A DNA stretch of 64,000 nt from Mytilus galloprovincialis (taxonomy: Eukaryota > Mollusca > Bivalvia > Mytilida > Mytilidae): contig NC_134846.1 of NCBI RefSeq assembly GCF_965363235.1, positions 76,730,724 to 76,794,723 on the forward strand, in the 5' to 3' direction. The first letter of the stretch is position 1. Every line of letters starts with the position of its first letter. This document shows positions 27,001 through 33,358 of this stretch, piece after piece. Below the pieces are notes generated by a model. It saw only the letters and a list, made by a program, of their open reading frames with translations. It had not been told where the DNA came from and ran no database searches. A program made the translations under genes and the position numbers.

Positions 27001-27463
27001 AGCAGAGAGTGTAAAGTATCCTGAGACATTACCACTGACTTTACCAAACCTGATCAAGTTTGTTTTACATCATACAACACACGACTTGAGGATGGACACA
27101 GCAGTTGATGTCTGTACTAAGTCATGTATTGAGAAAAATCTACGCAGAGTATCGGAGGCTATCGTCCTTAACATAAAGAGAAGACAACTGTTACAAAACC
27201 ATATCGAAAAACTTAAACTACAGTATAAAACCAGACAGACTTCAGTTAGATTTAAATCAGGTGTCAAAGTGTTAAGTATAAGACTAAAGAAAATTGACAA
27301 GCAGTATAAAAATGCTTTTATTTTGTTAAAATTTCTTAAAAGCTCTCAAAAGATCTTAGATAAAGACAAATTAAAAAATGTATTAGAAAGTAAAAATAAT
27401 ATAATAATTGAAAAAGATCTTGCGAGTTCTGAAGTCAGATATGAAGTGCATGATGAATTATGA
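1..27463 (+). CDS. TXNDC11: Thioredoxin domain-containing protein 11 homologue, 3' part of gene (nine exons)
   Basis: The 5' end lies outside the window. Exons are 1-54, 567-635, 1271-1402, 2992-3672, 4338-4386, 4811-4953, 5862-5974, 11341-11421 and 26998-27463. All junctions are GT-AG and the reading frame is kept across each. The joined protein runs from a degenerate thioredoxin-like region through a long cysteine-containing linker to a classical thioredoxin module with VYSPWCGFCASF (exon 7), then NDLPWQYTIDRYPTLLFFP (exon 8), then VKYPETLPLTLPNLIKFVLH and a lysine-rich, probably helical tail ending at TGA 27461-27463. The WCGFC site, the DLPW..DR.PT.LFFP block and the KYPE..P.TLPNL block match what I recall of vertebrate TXNDC11, an ER membrane protein linked to DUOX maturation and ER-associated degradation. 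Function here is inferred from that family. Exon 8 lies between two introns full of transposons. Confidence 0.85.
270..430 (+). repeat. Dispersed bivalve-type repeat copy
   Basis: Segment with 'gatgtggtatgagtgccaag' and 'gagacaactctcc', followed by 'aagctataaagggcccc' and 'accattcaagcgggaaaac'. Pieces of the same wording recur at about 6,985-7,035 (reverse), 34,615-34,705 and 39,325-39,365 (reverse). I recognise it as a common bivalve interspersed repeat but cannot name its class. Confidence 0.55.
567..635 (+). CDS. TXNDC11: TXNDC11 exon
   Basis: A T-rich tract and acceptor tttttaacag precede 23 codons (IYPTQNNFTSDSIVKWINEH, then RYE). The donor used is GAG|gtgaga at 636. An upstream gtatga at 629 would break the frame into the next exon. 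Phase 0 on both sides. Confidence 0.7.
1271..1402 (+). CDS. TXNDC11: TXNDC11 exon
   Basis: Acceptor ttgcag, 44 codons, donor gtgagt at 1403. It starts NLVKWISVPGHKSLQLSTLL and contains PVLLVFAPVNRLH, the beta-strand with the position of a thioredoxin active site but no CxxC, so this domain looks redox-inactive, as is typical of several TXNDC11 domains. Confidence 0.8.
2038..2175 (+). repeat. Fragment of the repeat also seen near 7.6-7.8 kb
   Basis: The stretch with 'aaattgaagcaatctttacc' and 'cttacaagcactttgatt' is nearly the same as 7,545-7,770. It is a short truncated piece in a TXNDC11 intron. Confidence 0.6.
2240..2855. mobile_element. Non-autonomous element with TA flanks (MITE-like)
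   Basis: Starts CAGTACCATTCAA and ends TTGAATGGTACTG, which are exact reverse complements, with TA on both sides (2238-2239 and 2856-2857). The subterminal parts also fold on each other (CCTCCAAA..., ACTGAGTACC...). There is no coding ORF over 72 codons. A TA target duplication fits the Tc1-mariner/pogo group, but the class is inference. Confidence 0.65.
2992..3672 (+). CDS. TXNDC11: TXNDC11 large linker exon
   Basis: Acceptor ctttttcag, 227 codons, donor gtaagt at 3673, phase 0 on both sides. It starts LRELVLQYRNCHNRTFIILL and holds CxxC-type pairs (HICELCKR near 3168-3191, LKCKQCD near 3334-3354) in a basic, poorly conserved linker. The end, SVIIDKQ, joins in frame to NEVQHFL of the next exon. 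An ATG at 2968 opens the same frame upstream but lies in the intron tail. Confidence 0.85.
3720..3901. mobile_element. MITE remnant, same family as 13,146-13,351
   Basis: Has 'ggtatcaattattgtggatt' on the left and 'acgaaaattggtatccaatg' then 'atgaatccacag' on the right, the inverted arms of a short foldback element, followed by TA. The left arm is less well kept. Confidence 0.5.
4338..4386 (+). CDS. TXNDC11: TXNDC11 short exon
   Basis: Acceptor tttttttatag, 49 bases reading NEVQHFLRQPFTKLNI plus one base, donor gtaagg. The split codon G|CC gives Ala at the junction. The exon matches the end of a thioredoxin-like fold just before the active module. Confidence 0.75.
4811..4953 (+). CDS. TXNDC11: TXNDC11 exon before the active thioredoxin module
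   Basis: Acceptor tatttcag, donor gtaagt. It reads ANFVINFTRGDLPHHFRSEV and later FNSIVMDEDK, which runs directly into DVMMLVYSPWCGFC of the next exon. Confidence 0.8.
5862..5974 (+). CDS. TXNDC11: TXNDC11 exon with WCGFC redox site
   Basis: Acceptor ttattatag, donor gtaata at 5975. It reads DVMMLVYSPWCGFCASFAHI then a helix YLSLARYFKAAKNIIFS. CGFC is a full CxxC thioredoxin active site, the only one seen in the visible part of the protein. Ends on AG, completed to Arg by the next exon. Confidence 0.9.
6001..6143. mobile_element. Palindromic foldback MITE
   Basis: Long hairpin. The inner arms AAATGTGGTGCACACTG and CAGTGTGCACCACATTT are perfect. The outer arms GACTGTAATATTTT and AAATATTACAGTTA are near-perfect, with 'taacat' and 'atgtta' in between. 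About 143 bp, no coding capacity, lies in a TXNDC11 intron. Confidence 0.7.
7133..8215. repeat. Unnamed dispersed repeat family copy ('cggtcgtat' family)
   Basis: Begins near 'tacgacagcaaaaattttgc ggtcgtat' and runs through 'gattttgggggttatggtcc' to 'gttcgacctctgcggtcgta' and 'gctgcgccctgtggagcatc'. At least parts of it recur at 14,100-14,700, 18,370-19,110 and 20,750-21,190 in the same strand. No ORF of note. Its ends lack clear inverted repeats, so I do not assign a class. Confidence 0.6.
8408..11129 (-). mobile_element. Complete pogo-like (Tc1/mariner superfamily) DNA transposon
   Basis: The ends are perfect 23-bp inverted repeats beginning CTGTAAATTCAGAAATTATT, with TA duplications at 8406-8407 and 11130-11131. 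Subterminal motifs such as CGCAATAATTAAACCTCGCA occur near both ends in the same orientation (about 8,469 and 11,049). The 2,722-bp element sits antisense in a TXNDC11 intron and carries one open transposase gene. Matching ends and an open gene suggest a young insertion. Confidence 0.92.
9040..10530 (-). CDS. pogo-like DDE transposase, 496 residues, open
   Basis: A single exon encodes the whole protein. Residues about 80-130 form a helix-turn-helix-like DNA-binding region (HYTPETRAKIAKYATEHGNV then ARKFSKDLQL). Residues about 205-225 (TKTWAVSFLKRLGYVKRKGT) match the second, CENPB-type binding part. The DDE_1 catalytic core has the first Asp in FNFDQTGL (about residue 264), the second in IAIFDVFRAHR (about 380) and the third in ELQPMDLSVN (about 416), giving 35 residues between the last two. 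All three acidic residues are present. It would cut and paste the enclosing element at TA sites. A second Met at residue 17 (MSMWKFVTKK) is an alternative start. It may be a functional enzyme; no activity is shown. Confidence 0.9.
   Translation of the reverse strand: MVINRNDIFFTPLSKKMSMWKFVTKKRSPDDIVLRLPNPDNATNKDAADKIKAANTEIVNSLATDESTTSTKRGVKRKASNNHYTPETRAKIAKYATEHGNVAAARKFSKDLQLDIKESAVRAMKKKYLVHSKESNHQPVNALTPEKRGRPLLLGDLDKDVAAHIRSIREAGGIVNQAIVIATARGLVKHKNPTLLSEAGGSIHITKTWAVSFLKRLGYVKRKGTKAARKLPVDFEHQKSEFHRIINETVTKYQVPPQLIFNFDQTGLKIVPVSNWTLEMEGSKQVDIIGLEDKREITGLLGSTSDGCLLPPQILYQGKTDQCHAKYPFPSDWDVFHTESHWSNEQSMVRYIETVLVPYTDKVKEELDLPIRQQSIAIFDVFRAHRCQEVLDALSKARIQHVFVPAGCTGELQPMDLSVNGELKAAMKNEFTNWYADMVAEDLKDSSTINKVDLRLSVLKPLHAKWLSKVFHDLKSKKDIILLGWKKSGISDCIKC
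11341..11421 (+). CDS. TXNDC11: TXNDC11 exon, thioredoxin core strand
   Basis: Acceptor atttatttag, donor gtatgt. It reads INGDNNDLPWQYTIDRYPTL then LFFPAH. This contains the cis-Pro loop of the thioredoxin fold (RYPTL). The exon is only 81 bp and is isolated between introns of about 5.4 and 15.6 kb. Confidence 0.88.
11531..13104. mobile_element. hAT-like non-autonomous element
   Basis: Ends are CAGGGTTCTCGCTA and TAGTGAGAACCCTG, inverted with one mismatch, and both flanks read GGCATAC (11524-11530 and 13105-13111), a 7-bp direct repeat. hAT elements have CAGGG-type ends but usually an 8-bp duplication, so this is a good but not exact match. Inner ends are rich in 'ctggacgcg' (left) and 'gggactcacc' (right) motifs. 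It lies in the 15.6-kb TXNDC11 intron and has one short ORF. Confidence 0.65.
12393..12638 (+). CDS. Short ORF inside hAT-like element, 81 residues
   Basis: Reads MSQSKLKSFFKRKPDD, then a basic stretch with PSKRPRGF (possible nuclear signal), and ends KFLDQRNRRK. The start resembles the N-termini of hAT/ZMYM-like transposase relatives ('LKSFFKRK' type) with the rest missing. An in-frame Met at 12321 adds 24 residues. It is followed at once by AATAAA-like sequence (GAAAATAAAG at 12631). It may be a leftover of a lost transposase or a small element protein; function unknown. Confidence 0.4.
   Translation: MSQSKLKSFFKRKPDDIESSVPSKRPRGFSCQNRIKTKLRSRLQPETVSKLMRVQQDGPALDDFNPSSSLTKFLDQRNRRK
13146..13351. 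mobile_element. Short foldback MITE
   Basis: Left arm 'ctggattcattatttttcgt' then 'ataccaattttcgt'; right arm 'acgaaaattggtaccaatga' then 'atgagtccacag'. The arms are imperfect inverted repeats of about 40 bp. Same family as the remnant at 3,720-3,901. Confidence 0.6.
14100..14700. repeat. Copy of the 'cggtcgtat' dispersed repeat
   Basis: Shares 'tacgacagcaaaaatt', 'ggtcgtatattggtatcatg', 'gattttgggggttatggtcc' and 'aggaattaggggcccaaagg' with 7,133-7,400 and then contains two further internal units of the form 'ggggccaaaa..gggccaaaaagaagcat', so it is itself internally repetitive (period near 130 bp). Confidence 0.6.
14701..17036. other. TXNDC11 intron, no gene seen
   Basis: About 2.3 kb without a supportable ORF, RNA gene or transposon end. 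The longest open frame (16,315-16,527, 70 codons) has no recognisable features. Confidence 0.5.
17037..17680. mobile_element. Long inverted-repeat (foldback) element
   Basis: The left arm (about 17,037-17,220) with 'ggctacggttacatggaaat', 'ataatattattgttaca'-like text and 'attgaggctacggttacatt' is mirrored by the right arm (about 17,466-17,680) with 'aatgtaaccgtagcctcagt' and 'atttccatgtaaccgtag'. Arms are roughly 190-200 bp, spacer about 245 bp, no ORF. The repeated word GGCTACGGTTACAT occurs at the outside and inside of each arm. Confidence 0.7.
17684..17830. repeat. Dispersed repeat, same family as 53,797-53,985
   Basis: 'aatgaaaatggggaatgtgt' then 'aatgcagggagaaactcc' matches 'aatgaaatggggaatatgtc' and 'aatgcagcgagaaattcc' at 53.8 kb. 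Both are followed by a piece with 'tatacacaagaaa'. A common bivalve interspersed sequence; class unknown. Confidence 0.6.
18370..19110. repeat. Copy of the 'cggtcgtat' dispersed repeat
   Basis: 'tttggggttatggtccctat' near the start and 'gcttgaatgttgtgtccata' with 'atggtcgtataaagctgc' near the end follow the order seen in the 7.1-8.2 kb copy. Confidence 0.6.
20750..21190. repeat. 3' half of the 'cggtcgtat' repeat with a G-rich tract
   Basis: Ends with 'tgcggttgtatccagctgcg', as the other copies do. Contains 20,798-20,821 with four runs of at least four G separated by single bases (GGGGGGTGGGGGTGGGGAGGGG type), a strong potential G-quadruplex on the + strand. Confidence 0.6.
21235..22000 (+). 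repeat. 24-bp minisatellite
   Basis: About 30 tandem units of 24 bp, consensus 'ataacaccacaacacaat' plus 'aataag', with variants in which 'cca' alternates with 'tca' and 'aataag' with 'aacaag', 'aacaat' or 'accaag'. Because 24 is a multiple of three, several long frames stay open on both strands (for example 21,217-22,011 reading ITPQHNNK repeats). I regard these as a by-product of the repeat, not genes. One unit near 21,813-21,829 is shortened. Confidence 0.95.
22016..26712. other. TXNDC11 intron, little of note
   Basis: Long non-coding stretch. The only structure I see is an imperfect tandem repeat at 25,195-25,460. A T-rich tract and AG near 22,760 precede a short frame, but no frame-compatible donor joins it to exons 8 and 9, which join directly. 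Confidence 0.5.
25195..25460 (+). repeat. Degenerate tandem repeat, unit about 40 bp
   Basis: Repeated 'agttcagtggtttcattgta' / 'agttcagtagttttattgca' / 'aattcagttgttttattgca' units, six or more, with drift. Confidence 0.6.
26716..26941. mobile_element. 226-bp MITE, TAA target duplication
   Basis: Ends GGGACAACATCAAAAG and CTTTTGACGTCGTCCC are inverted and extend inward through 'ataaaaaacttaa' / 'ttaagttttttat' to about 45 bp. Both sides carry TAA (26713-26715, 26942-26944). A three-base TAA duplication fits PIF/Harbinger-type elements; the assignment is inference. It lies 56 bp before the last TXNDC11 exon. Confidence 0.7.
26998..27463 (+). CDS. TXNDC11: TXNDC11 last exon, thioredoxin end and basic helical tail
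   Basis: Acceptor gggattttcag; the split codon AG|G gives Arg. It reads RKAESVKYPETLPLTLPNLI then a tail rich in Lys, Leu and Gln (RRQLLQNHIEKLKLQYK and similar), a likely coiled coil, and stops at TGA 27461-27463. The vertebrate protein also ends in a coiled coil, but the tail here is shorter than I recall for human. Confidence 0.88.
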
Positions 27464-28753
27464 TATATAGATTATATTAATTAAATTCTATCTAAATGTG
27501 ATCAGACATCAGAGAGGTTCAATTTAGATGGAATGGTCACCTTCCTTTCATGATTAGATTTGTAAAGTCTCAATCATTGACTACATTTACGCCTGCCAGA
27601 ATCACTTGATTTGTTGATCAATATAGAGTGAAAGATTTAGAAGGTTTGTGCAATAATGAATCTGATATGAGTTTGGAATGATTTTATTAATTGTAAATGA
27701 TCAGACGATATACCCACATTAGTCATATATGATTTAATAGATTACCTTAATAGATGATCGTGGATAAGGGATTTTCTGAGATAATTTGCTCTCTAAGGAG
27801 GAATTCTTTTAATTAAGTATAATCAGAAGTACCTTTATTGTGGATTATTTTACATATCATTTAGTATTACATGTATATTAAGAGTCTTCCAAGATTAATA
27901 ACAAGTTTACTTTCTGGGAACTGTAATTGAAAACCCCTCCTACGTTAAAAAGTGTATAACTGTTTTCAGTTTTGGAAATTGGCAAATTACATCAAATTTC
28001 TTCAACTAAGTTTTTGTACACTGAGTAAAGATTATCAATTGATGTAACCCTTGTAAGTTATTTTGTTCATCCATTTGCATTCCTTGAACCACTAACAGGA
28101 TTATCTTGAAACTTTCAGTAAATCTTCATTGCCTTGTAGCCATGTTCACTCCAGTTTTCCCATTGAAAATCAATGTTATCCTGTTCTTGACCGCTGTATC
28201 ACTTTATAGCCAATTTGTTTGACCATTAGCATGATAAATCGTGCATAATAGTACTTGTTGATATTATCAATAACTTGTTTTATGTATAAATGTGTGAAAT
28301 GAAAGGTAAATAAGTTTTTTTAAAAGATAAAACCAAAACTGGCATTAGTTCATTTTGTAAACCATTCATGTTTTCTCATTGCAATATTTTTACTTGCATA
28401 TGGACAATCAAGCCTTACTGTGATTGTCTGAATGTTTGTGAAAGTGTGGGCGGGTTGCTTGTTTTCATACAACACATTTTGCGAGAGTAATTCATTTTTT
28501 GAATAGTATATTAGTTGACAGAAATTCAAAAAGAAAATTCAATTCATGCCAAATATTTGTAAATTTTAAAAAAGAACATTTACAATATATTTGTATTCTG
28601 CTCATTATTGTCATCTGCCAAAATGTATGGTTTATAATTGTGTTTTATGAATAATCCTTAGAAAGTTTATGGTTTATTTTCGTGTTTTATGAGTTATCAT
28701 TAAAAATTTAAAAGACATGTTTTTTAATCATGATATTTTAGTTCACCTTGTTC
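27464..28753. other. TXNDC11 3' flank
   Basis: No ORF or transposon end recognised. The first part is presumably the 3' UTR; I see no convincing AATAAA close to the stop. Confidence 0.4.
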
Positions 28754-29025
28754 ACTGGTGTCAACGTGATGATCGTAACTGCAATTACAATCATCCCAAT
28801 AAGGCGGACACAAATATAGGGAAATGTTATAAGGCTGATTATTCACTTTGACAGCTTATTTTCAGATTTGTATTATGTCAAGAAACATCTTTTTAAGCAT
28901 TGCCATTGAATTACTTTTTCGTTCATGTTGAAAAAGCAACAAGAAGAATGAAAATCGAGATACAAAAAATCACGATGATGATCGTAACTTTTATTTGTTT
29001 TTATCAACGATGATCGTAACTGTAT
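28754..29025 (+). repeat. Repeat 'GATGATCGTAACT', left copy of an inverted pair
   Basis: Contains 'gtcaacgtgatgatcgtaac' and 'tgcaattacaatcatcccaa', 'ggcggacacaaat'. The same text occurs reverse-complemented at 33,075-33,358. The word GATGATCGTAACT appears three times in this copy in one orientation. Confidence 0.7.
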
Positions 29026-31275
29026 GTTCCAACGAAGCATTTTCTGATAATTATAGCTGTTTGGTATGTGAAAAAGTGTACAATATTAGCTTATATTGTG
29101 ATAATAATTTGGAACGATCACTGAGGGGAGGGTAACGTCCTCATGATTGGTGAGTGCACAAATGGTAATGATTTGGCAAGATTTCGTTTTTAATTTATCG
29201 TATTCAATTTCAAAATGCATTTGGGATTAACAACTTTATATTGATTACATATATTTTATACAAATTAGGTATTGGACATTTCATATTAATGGCCAGTTTG
29301 GTAAAATGGAGATTTCCCCTACACTTTGTACAAAAAAACCAAGTAGGCACAATAGTACCTTTCGAGAACCTGTTATTTTTGGGAAATGCAGACTTTATAG
29401 TTTTTTATAAACAGATATAGGATTTTTAAAGGAGAGGTTGAATAAAAATATATCCTTTTTTAGCTCACGTGGCCCGAAGGGCCAAAGTGAGCTTATGCCA
29501 TCACTTGGCGTCCGTCGTCGTCAGTCGTCTGTCGTCGTCTGTCGTCGTCGTAAACTATTTCAAGAATCTTCTCCTCTGAAACTACTAGGCCAAATACTTC
29601 CAAACTTTAACTGAATGTTCCTTAGGGTATCTAGTTTATAAATTGTATCCGAAGTTTTGATCTATCAACAAACATGGTAGCCATTGCTAAAAATAGAACA
29701 TAGGGGTCAAATGCAGTTTTTGGCTTATAACTCAAAAACCGAAGCATTTAGAGCAAATCTGACATGGGGTAAAATTGATTATCAGATCAAGATCTATCTG
29801 CCCTGAAATTTTCAGATGAATCGGACAACCCGTTGTTGGGTTGCTGCCCCTGAATTAGAAATTTTAAGGAAATTTTGCTGTTTTTGGTTATTATCATGAA
29901 TATTATTATAGGTAGATATAAACTGTAAACAGCAAAAATGTTCAGCAAAGTAAGACCTAAAAATAAGTCAACATGACTGAAATGGTCAGTTGACCCCTTT
30001 AGGAGTTATTGCCCTTTATAGTCAATTTTTAACCATTTTTCATAAATCTGTTATCTTTTACAAAAATCTTCTCCTCTGAAACTACTGGGCCAAATTGAAC
30101 TAAACTTGGCCACAACCATCATTGGGGTATCTAGTTTGAAAATTGTGTCCGGTGACCTGGCCAACCAACCAAAATGGCCACCATGGCTAAAAATAGAACA
30201 TAGGGGTAAAATGCAGTTTTTGGCTTATAACTCAAAAACCAAAGCATTTAGAGCAAATCTGACATGGGGGTTAAATTGTTTATCAGGTCAAGATCTATCT
30301 GCCCTGAAATTTTCAGATGAATTGGACAACCCATTGTTGGGTTGCTGCCCCTGAATTGGTAATGTTAAGGAAATTTTGCTGTTTTGGTTATTATCTTGAA
30401 TATTATTATAGATAGAGATAAACTGTAAACAGCAATAATGTTCAGCAAAGTTAGATTTACAAATAAGTCAACATGACCGAAATGGTCAGTTGACCCCTTT
30501 AGGAGTTATTGCGCTTTATTGTCAATTTTTAACCATTTTTCGTAAATCTTAGTAATCTTTTACAAAAATCTTCTCCTCTGAAACTACTGGGCCAAATTAA
30601 TCCAAACTTGGCCACAATCATCTTTTGGGTATCTAGTTTTAAAAATGTGTCAGGTGACCCGGCCATCCAAACAAGATGGCTGTCTCGGCTAAAAGTAGAA
30701 CATAGAGGTAAAATGTCAAAAACCAAAGCATTAAGATCAAATCTGACTGTGGTTGAATTGTTTATCAGGTCAAAATCTATCTGCCCTGAAATATTCAGAT
30801 GGATCGGACGACACGTTGCTAGGTTGCTGCCCCTGAATTGGTAATTTTAAGGAAATTTTGCAGTTTTTAGCTCACCTTTCCTAAAAGGAAATGTGAGCTT
30901 TTCTCATCACTTGGCGTCCGTCATCATCGTCTGTCGTCGTTAACAATTTTTCAAACATCTTCTCCTCTGAAACTACTGAATGGATTTGGATGAAACTTAG
31001 CATGATTGTTCCTTAGATTATCCTGCACAAAGTTTGTGCTTCGATTTTTGATCCGTCAAAAAACATGGCCGCCGTTACTTAAAATAGAACATAGGGGTCA
31101 AATGCAGTTTTTGGCTTATATCTCAAAAACTGAAGCATTTAAAGCAAATCTGACATGGGGTAAAAATGTTCATTAGGTCAAGATTTATCAGCCCTGAAAT
31201 TTTCAGATGAATCAAACAACCCATTGTTGGGTTGCTGCCACTTAATTGGTAATTTTAAGGAAATTTTGCAGTTTT

Positions 31276-32365
31276 TAACCGGATTTTTGTGACAAAAATG
31301 TCGGTTATTGATTTGGGGATGTACGTCGGGCGGTCGGGCGGGCGGGCGGCAATCAAATGTTGTCCGTGCATTAACTCATGAACCGTTCAACCAAAGCTTT
31401 TAAAATTTTAATATGTTATTACTGACAACTATACGAAGGTCAAGTTCAATAATGGCGATTTTGACTTTTACCGTTCAGGAGTTATGGTTCTTGAAAGGCG
31501 GCAATCAAATGTTGTCCGTGCATTAACTCATGAACCGTTCAACCAAAGCTTTTCAAATTTTATTATGTTATTACTGACAACTATACGAAGGTCAAGTTCA
31601 ATAATGGTCATTTTGACTTTTACCGTTCAGGAGTTATGGTTCTTGAAAGATTGAAAAATGGAGTTTTCAGTCGTGTCCGTGCATTTACTCATGAACTGTT
31701 CTACCAAAGCTTCCCAAATTTTAATATGTTGTTACTGATGACAGAATGGAGGTCAAGTTCAATAATGACGATTTTGACTTTTACCGTTCAGGAGTTTTGG
31801 TTCTTGAAAGATTGAAAAATGGAGTTTCCAGTCGTGTCCGTGCATTTATGCATGAACTGTTCTACCAAAGCTTCCGAAATTTTAATATGCTGTTACTGAT
31901 GACAAAATGGAGGTCAAGTTCAATAATGACGATTTTGACTTTTACCGTTCAGGAGTTATGGTTCTTGAAAGATTGAAAAATGGTGTTTCCCGTCGTGTCC
32001 GTGCATTTTCTCATGAACCATTCAACCAAAGCTTTTGAAATTATAATATGTTGTTACTGATGACAAAATAGAGGTCAAGTTCCATAATGACGATTTTGAC
32101 TTTTACTGTTCAGGAGTTATGGTTCTTGAAAGATCGTAAAATGGCGTTTCCATTCACGTTGTTGCATTTACTCATGAACCATTCAATCTAAGCTTTTCAA
32201 ATATTATTATTTCAAAATGTTGATACTGATGTCAAAATGGAGGTCAAATTTGATATTGATGATTTTCACTTTCACCATTCATCAGTAATGGTTCTTGTGA
32301 TATTACCAGGACACAAATAAATGTAAATAAATCCGGTTTGCTGTCGTTGTGACAGCCTCTTGTTG
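31276..32365. mobile_element. Second repeat nested in the composite repeat
   Basis: Bounded by 'aaccggatttttgtgacaaa' on the left and 'aatccggtttgctgtcgttg' then 'acagcctcttgtt' on the right. It interrupts the host repeat exactly between 'aaattttgcagttttt' and 'ggtcattatcttgaat', which are contiguous in the other copies (for example near 30,366-30,405). Its core is a tandem array of about six units of 152-161 bp (31,344 to about 32,260). Confidence 0.75.
31344..32260 (+). repeat. Tandem array, unit 152-161 bp
   Basis: The word 'gtccgtgca' recurs at 31,362, 31,514, 31,675, 31,836 and 31,997 (steps 152, 161, 161, 161), each with 'ctcatgaac', 'accaaagctt' and 'acttttaccgttcaggagtt'. A diverged sixth unit follows. 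The frame at 31,746-31,976 is a repeat by-product. Confidence 0.85.
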
Positions 32366-32840
32366 GTCATTATCTTGAATATTATTATAGATAAAGAAAA
32401 AATGATCAGCAAAGTAAGATCTACAAATAAGTTAATATGACCAAAATTGTCAATTGACCCCTTAAGGAGTTATTGTCCTTTAATGACAATTTTTCACAAT
32501 TTGTTCATCATATTTGCTAACTTTAAAAAATCTTCTCCTCTAAAACTACTCAATCAAATTCAACCAAACTTCATTTGAATGATCAGTAGGGTGTATAAAA
32601 TAAAGTTTGTGTTTTATTTTCTATTTCGTCAAAAAACATGGCCGAAGGCATTGTTTACCAGGTGAGCGATTCAGGCTCTTGAGAGCCTCTTGTTTACTCT
32701 AAACTCCTGTCCTGCTTTTTTTTTTCCAAATCCCCGCCCCCTTTTTTCAATATAAAAACAATTGGTAGCTCCCCTTATTGATGTTTTTGGCTTAAACAAC
32801 TTCTTTGACTAACTTCAATAGTTCATATCATATACCGTAA

Positions 32841-33000
32841 GGGACGACATCAAAAGTTCAATGTAAGAAAAAAAAGTTAATTCACATTGATTTTGTCGCT
32901 GAACCCCCTCCCCTCCTTCTTAACTTAATTTGGGAAAAATTGATTGATCAATATGGATTTATGTACAGTCGATGTCAAATAATCAAATAACCAAAACTTG
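32841..33000. mobile_element. One-ended copy of the 26.7-kb MITE
   Basis: TAA followed by 'gggacgacatcaaaagttca' and 'aagttaattcacat', then C-rich 'gaaccccctcccctcc', is close to the reverse complement of the right half of 26,716-26,941. I do not find its second end. Confidence 0.55.
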
Positions 33001-33074
33001 CAGCAATTCGTGACTGCTAAATAGGATGTTCAATTTAAGGAAAAAACACATCGTAAATTTTGAGTTATGATCAT

Positions 33075-33358
33075 CTTTTTATTAAAACAAGTCCAAGTTA
33101 CGATCAACCATAGAAGCAGTTACGATCATCATCGTGATTTTTTTAATCCCAATTTCCATTCTTCAAGTTGTTTTTCTATCATTTAGGAAAAACACATTCA
33201 ATGACAATGCTTATTAAGATTTTACTTGATATAAAACAAATCTGTAAATAAGCTGTTAAATTGGAGAAGTCGACCTTCTAAAATTTCCCTCAATTTGTGT
33301 CCGCCATATTGGGATGATTGTAATTGCAGTAACGATCATCACGTTGACTCCAGTGCTT
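33075..33358 (-). repeat. Repeat 'GATGATCGTAACT', right copy of the inverted pair
   Basis: Read on the minus strand it gives 'gtcaacgtgatgatcgttac', 'tgcaattacaatcatcccaa' and 'ggcggacacaaat', as at 28,754-29,025. The two copies face each other across about 4.0 kb. Confidence 0.7.

Larger units (their letters stand above)
29462..32695. mobile_element. Composite dispersed repeat ('agctcac ... ggtgagc') with internal direct repeats
   Basis: Starts 'agctcacgtggcccgaaggg' and ends 'ccaggtgagcgattcaggct' with 'gagagcctcttgttt'. Inside, units starting 'atcttctcctctgaaactac' recur at about 29,566, 30,066, 30,568, 30,958 and 32,529. A second start, 'tagctcacctttcctaaaag', lies at 30,869, so two copies or a tandem arrangement are present. 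Open frames here (30,106-30,354 and 30,608-30,844) are the same repeat read twice and are not genes. Probably a non-autonomous element; class not known to me. Confidence 0.65.

Noticed and set aside
30106-30354. 82-codon frame with a near copy at 30,608-30,844
   Set aside because: Similarity between the two comes from the internal direct repeats of the composite element.
31746-31976. 76-codon open frame
   Set aside because: Repeats itself because it lies in the 161-bp tandem array.
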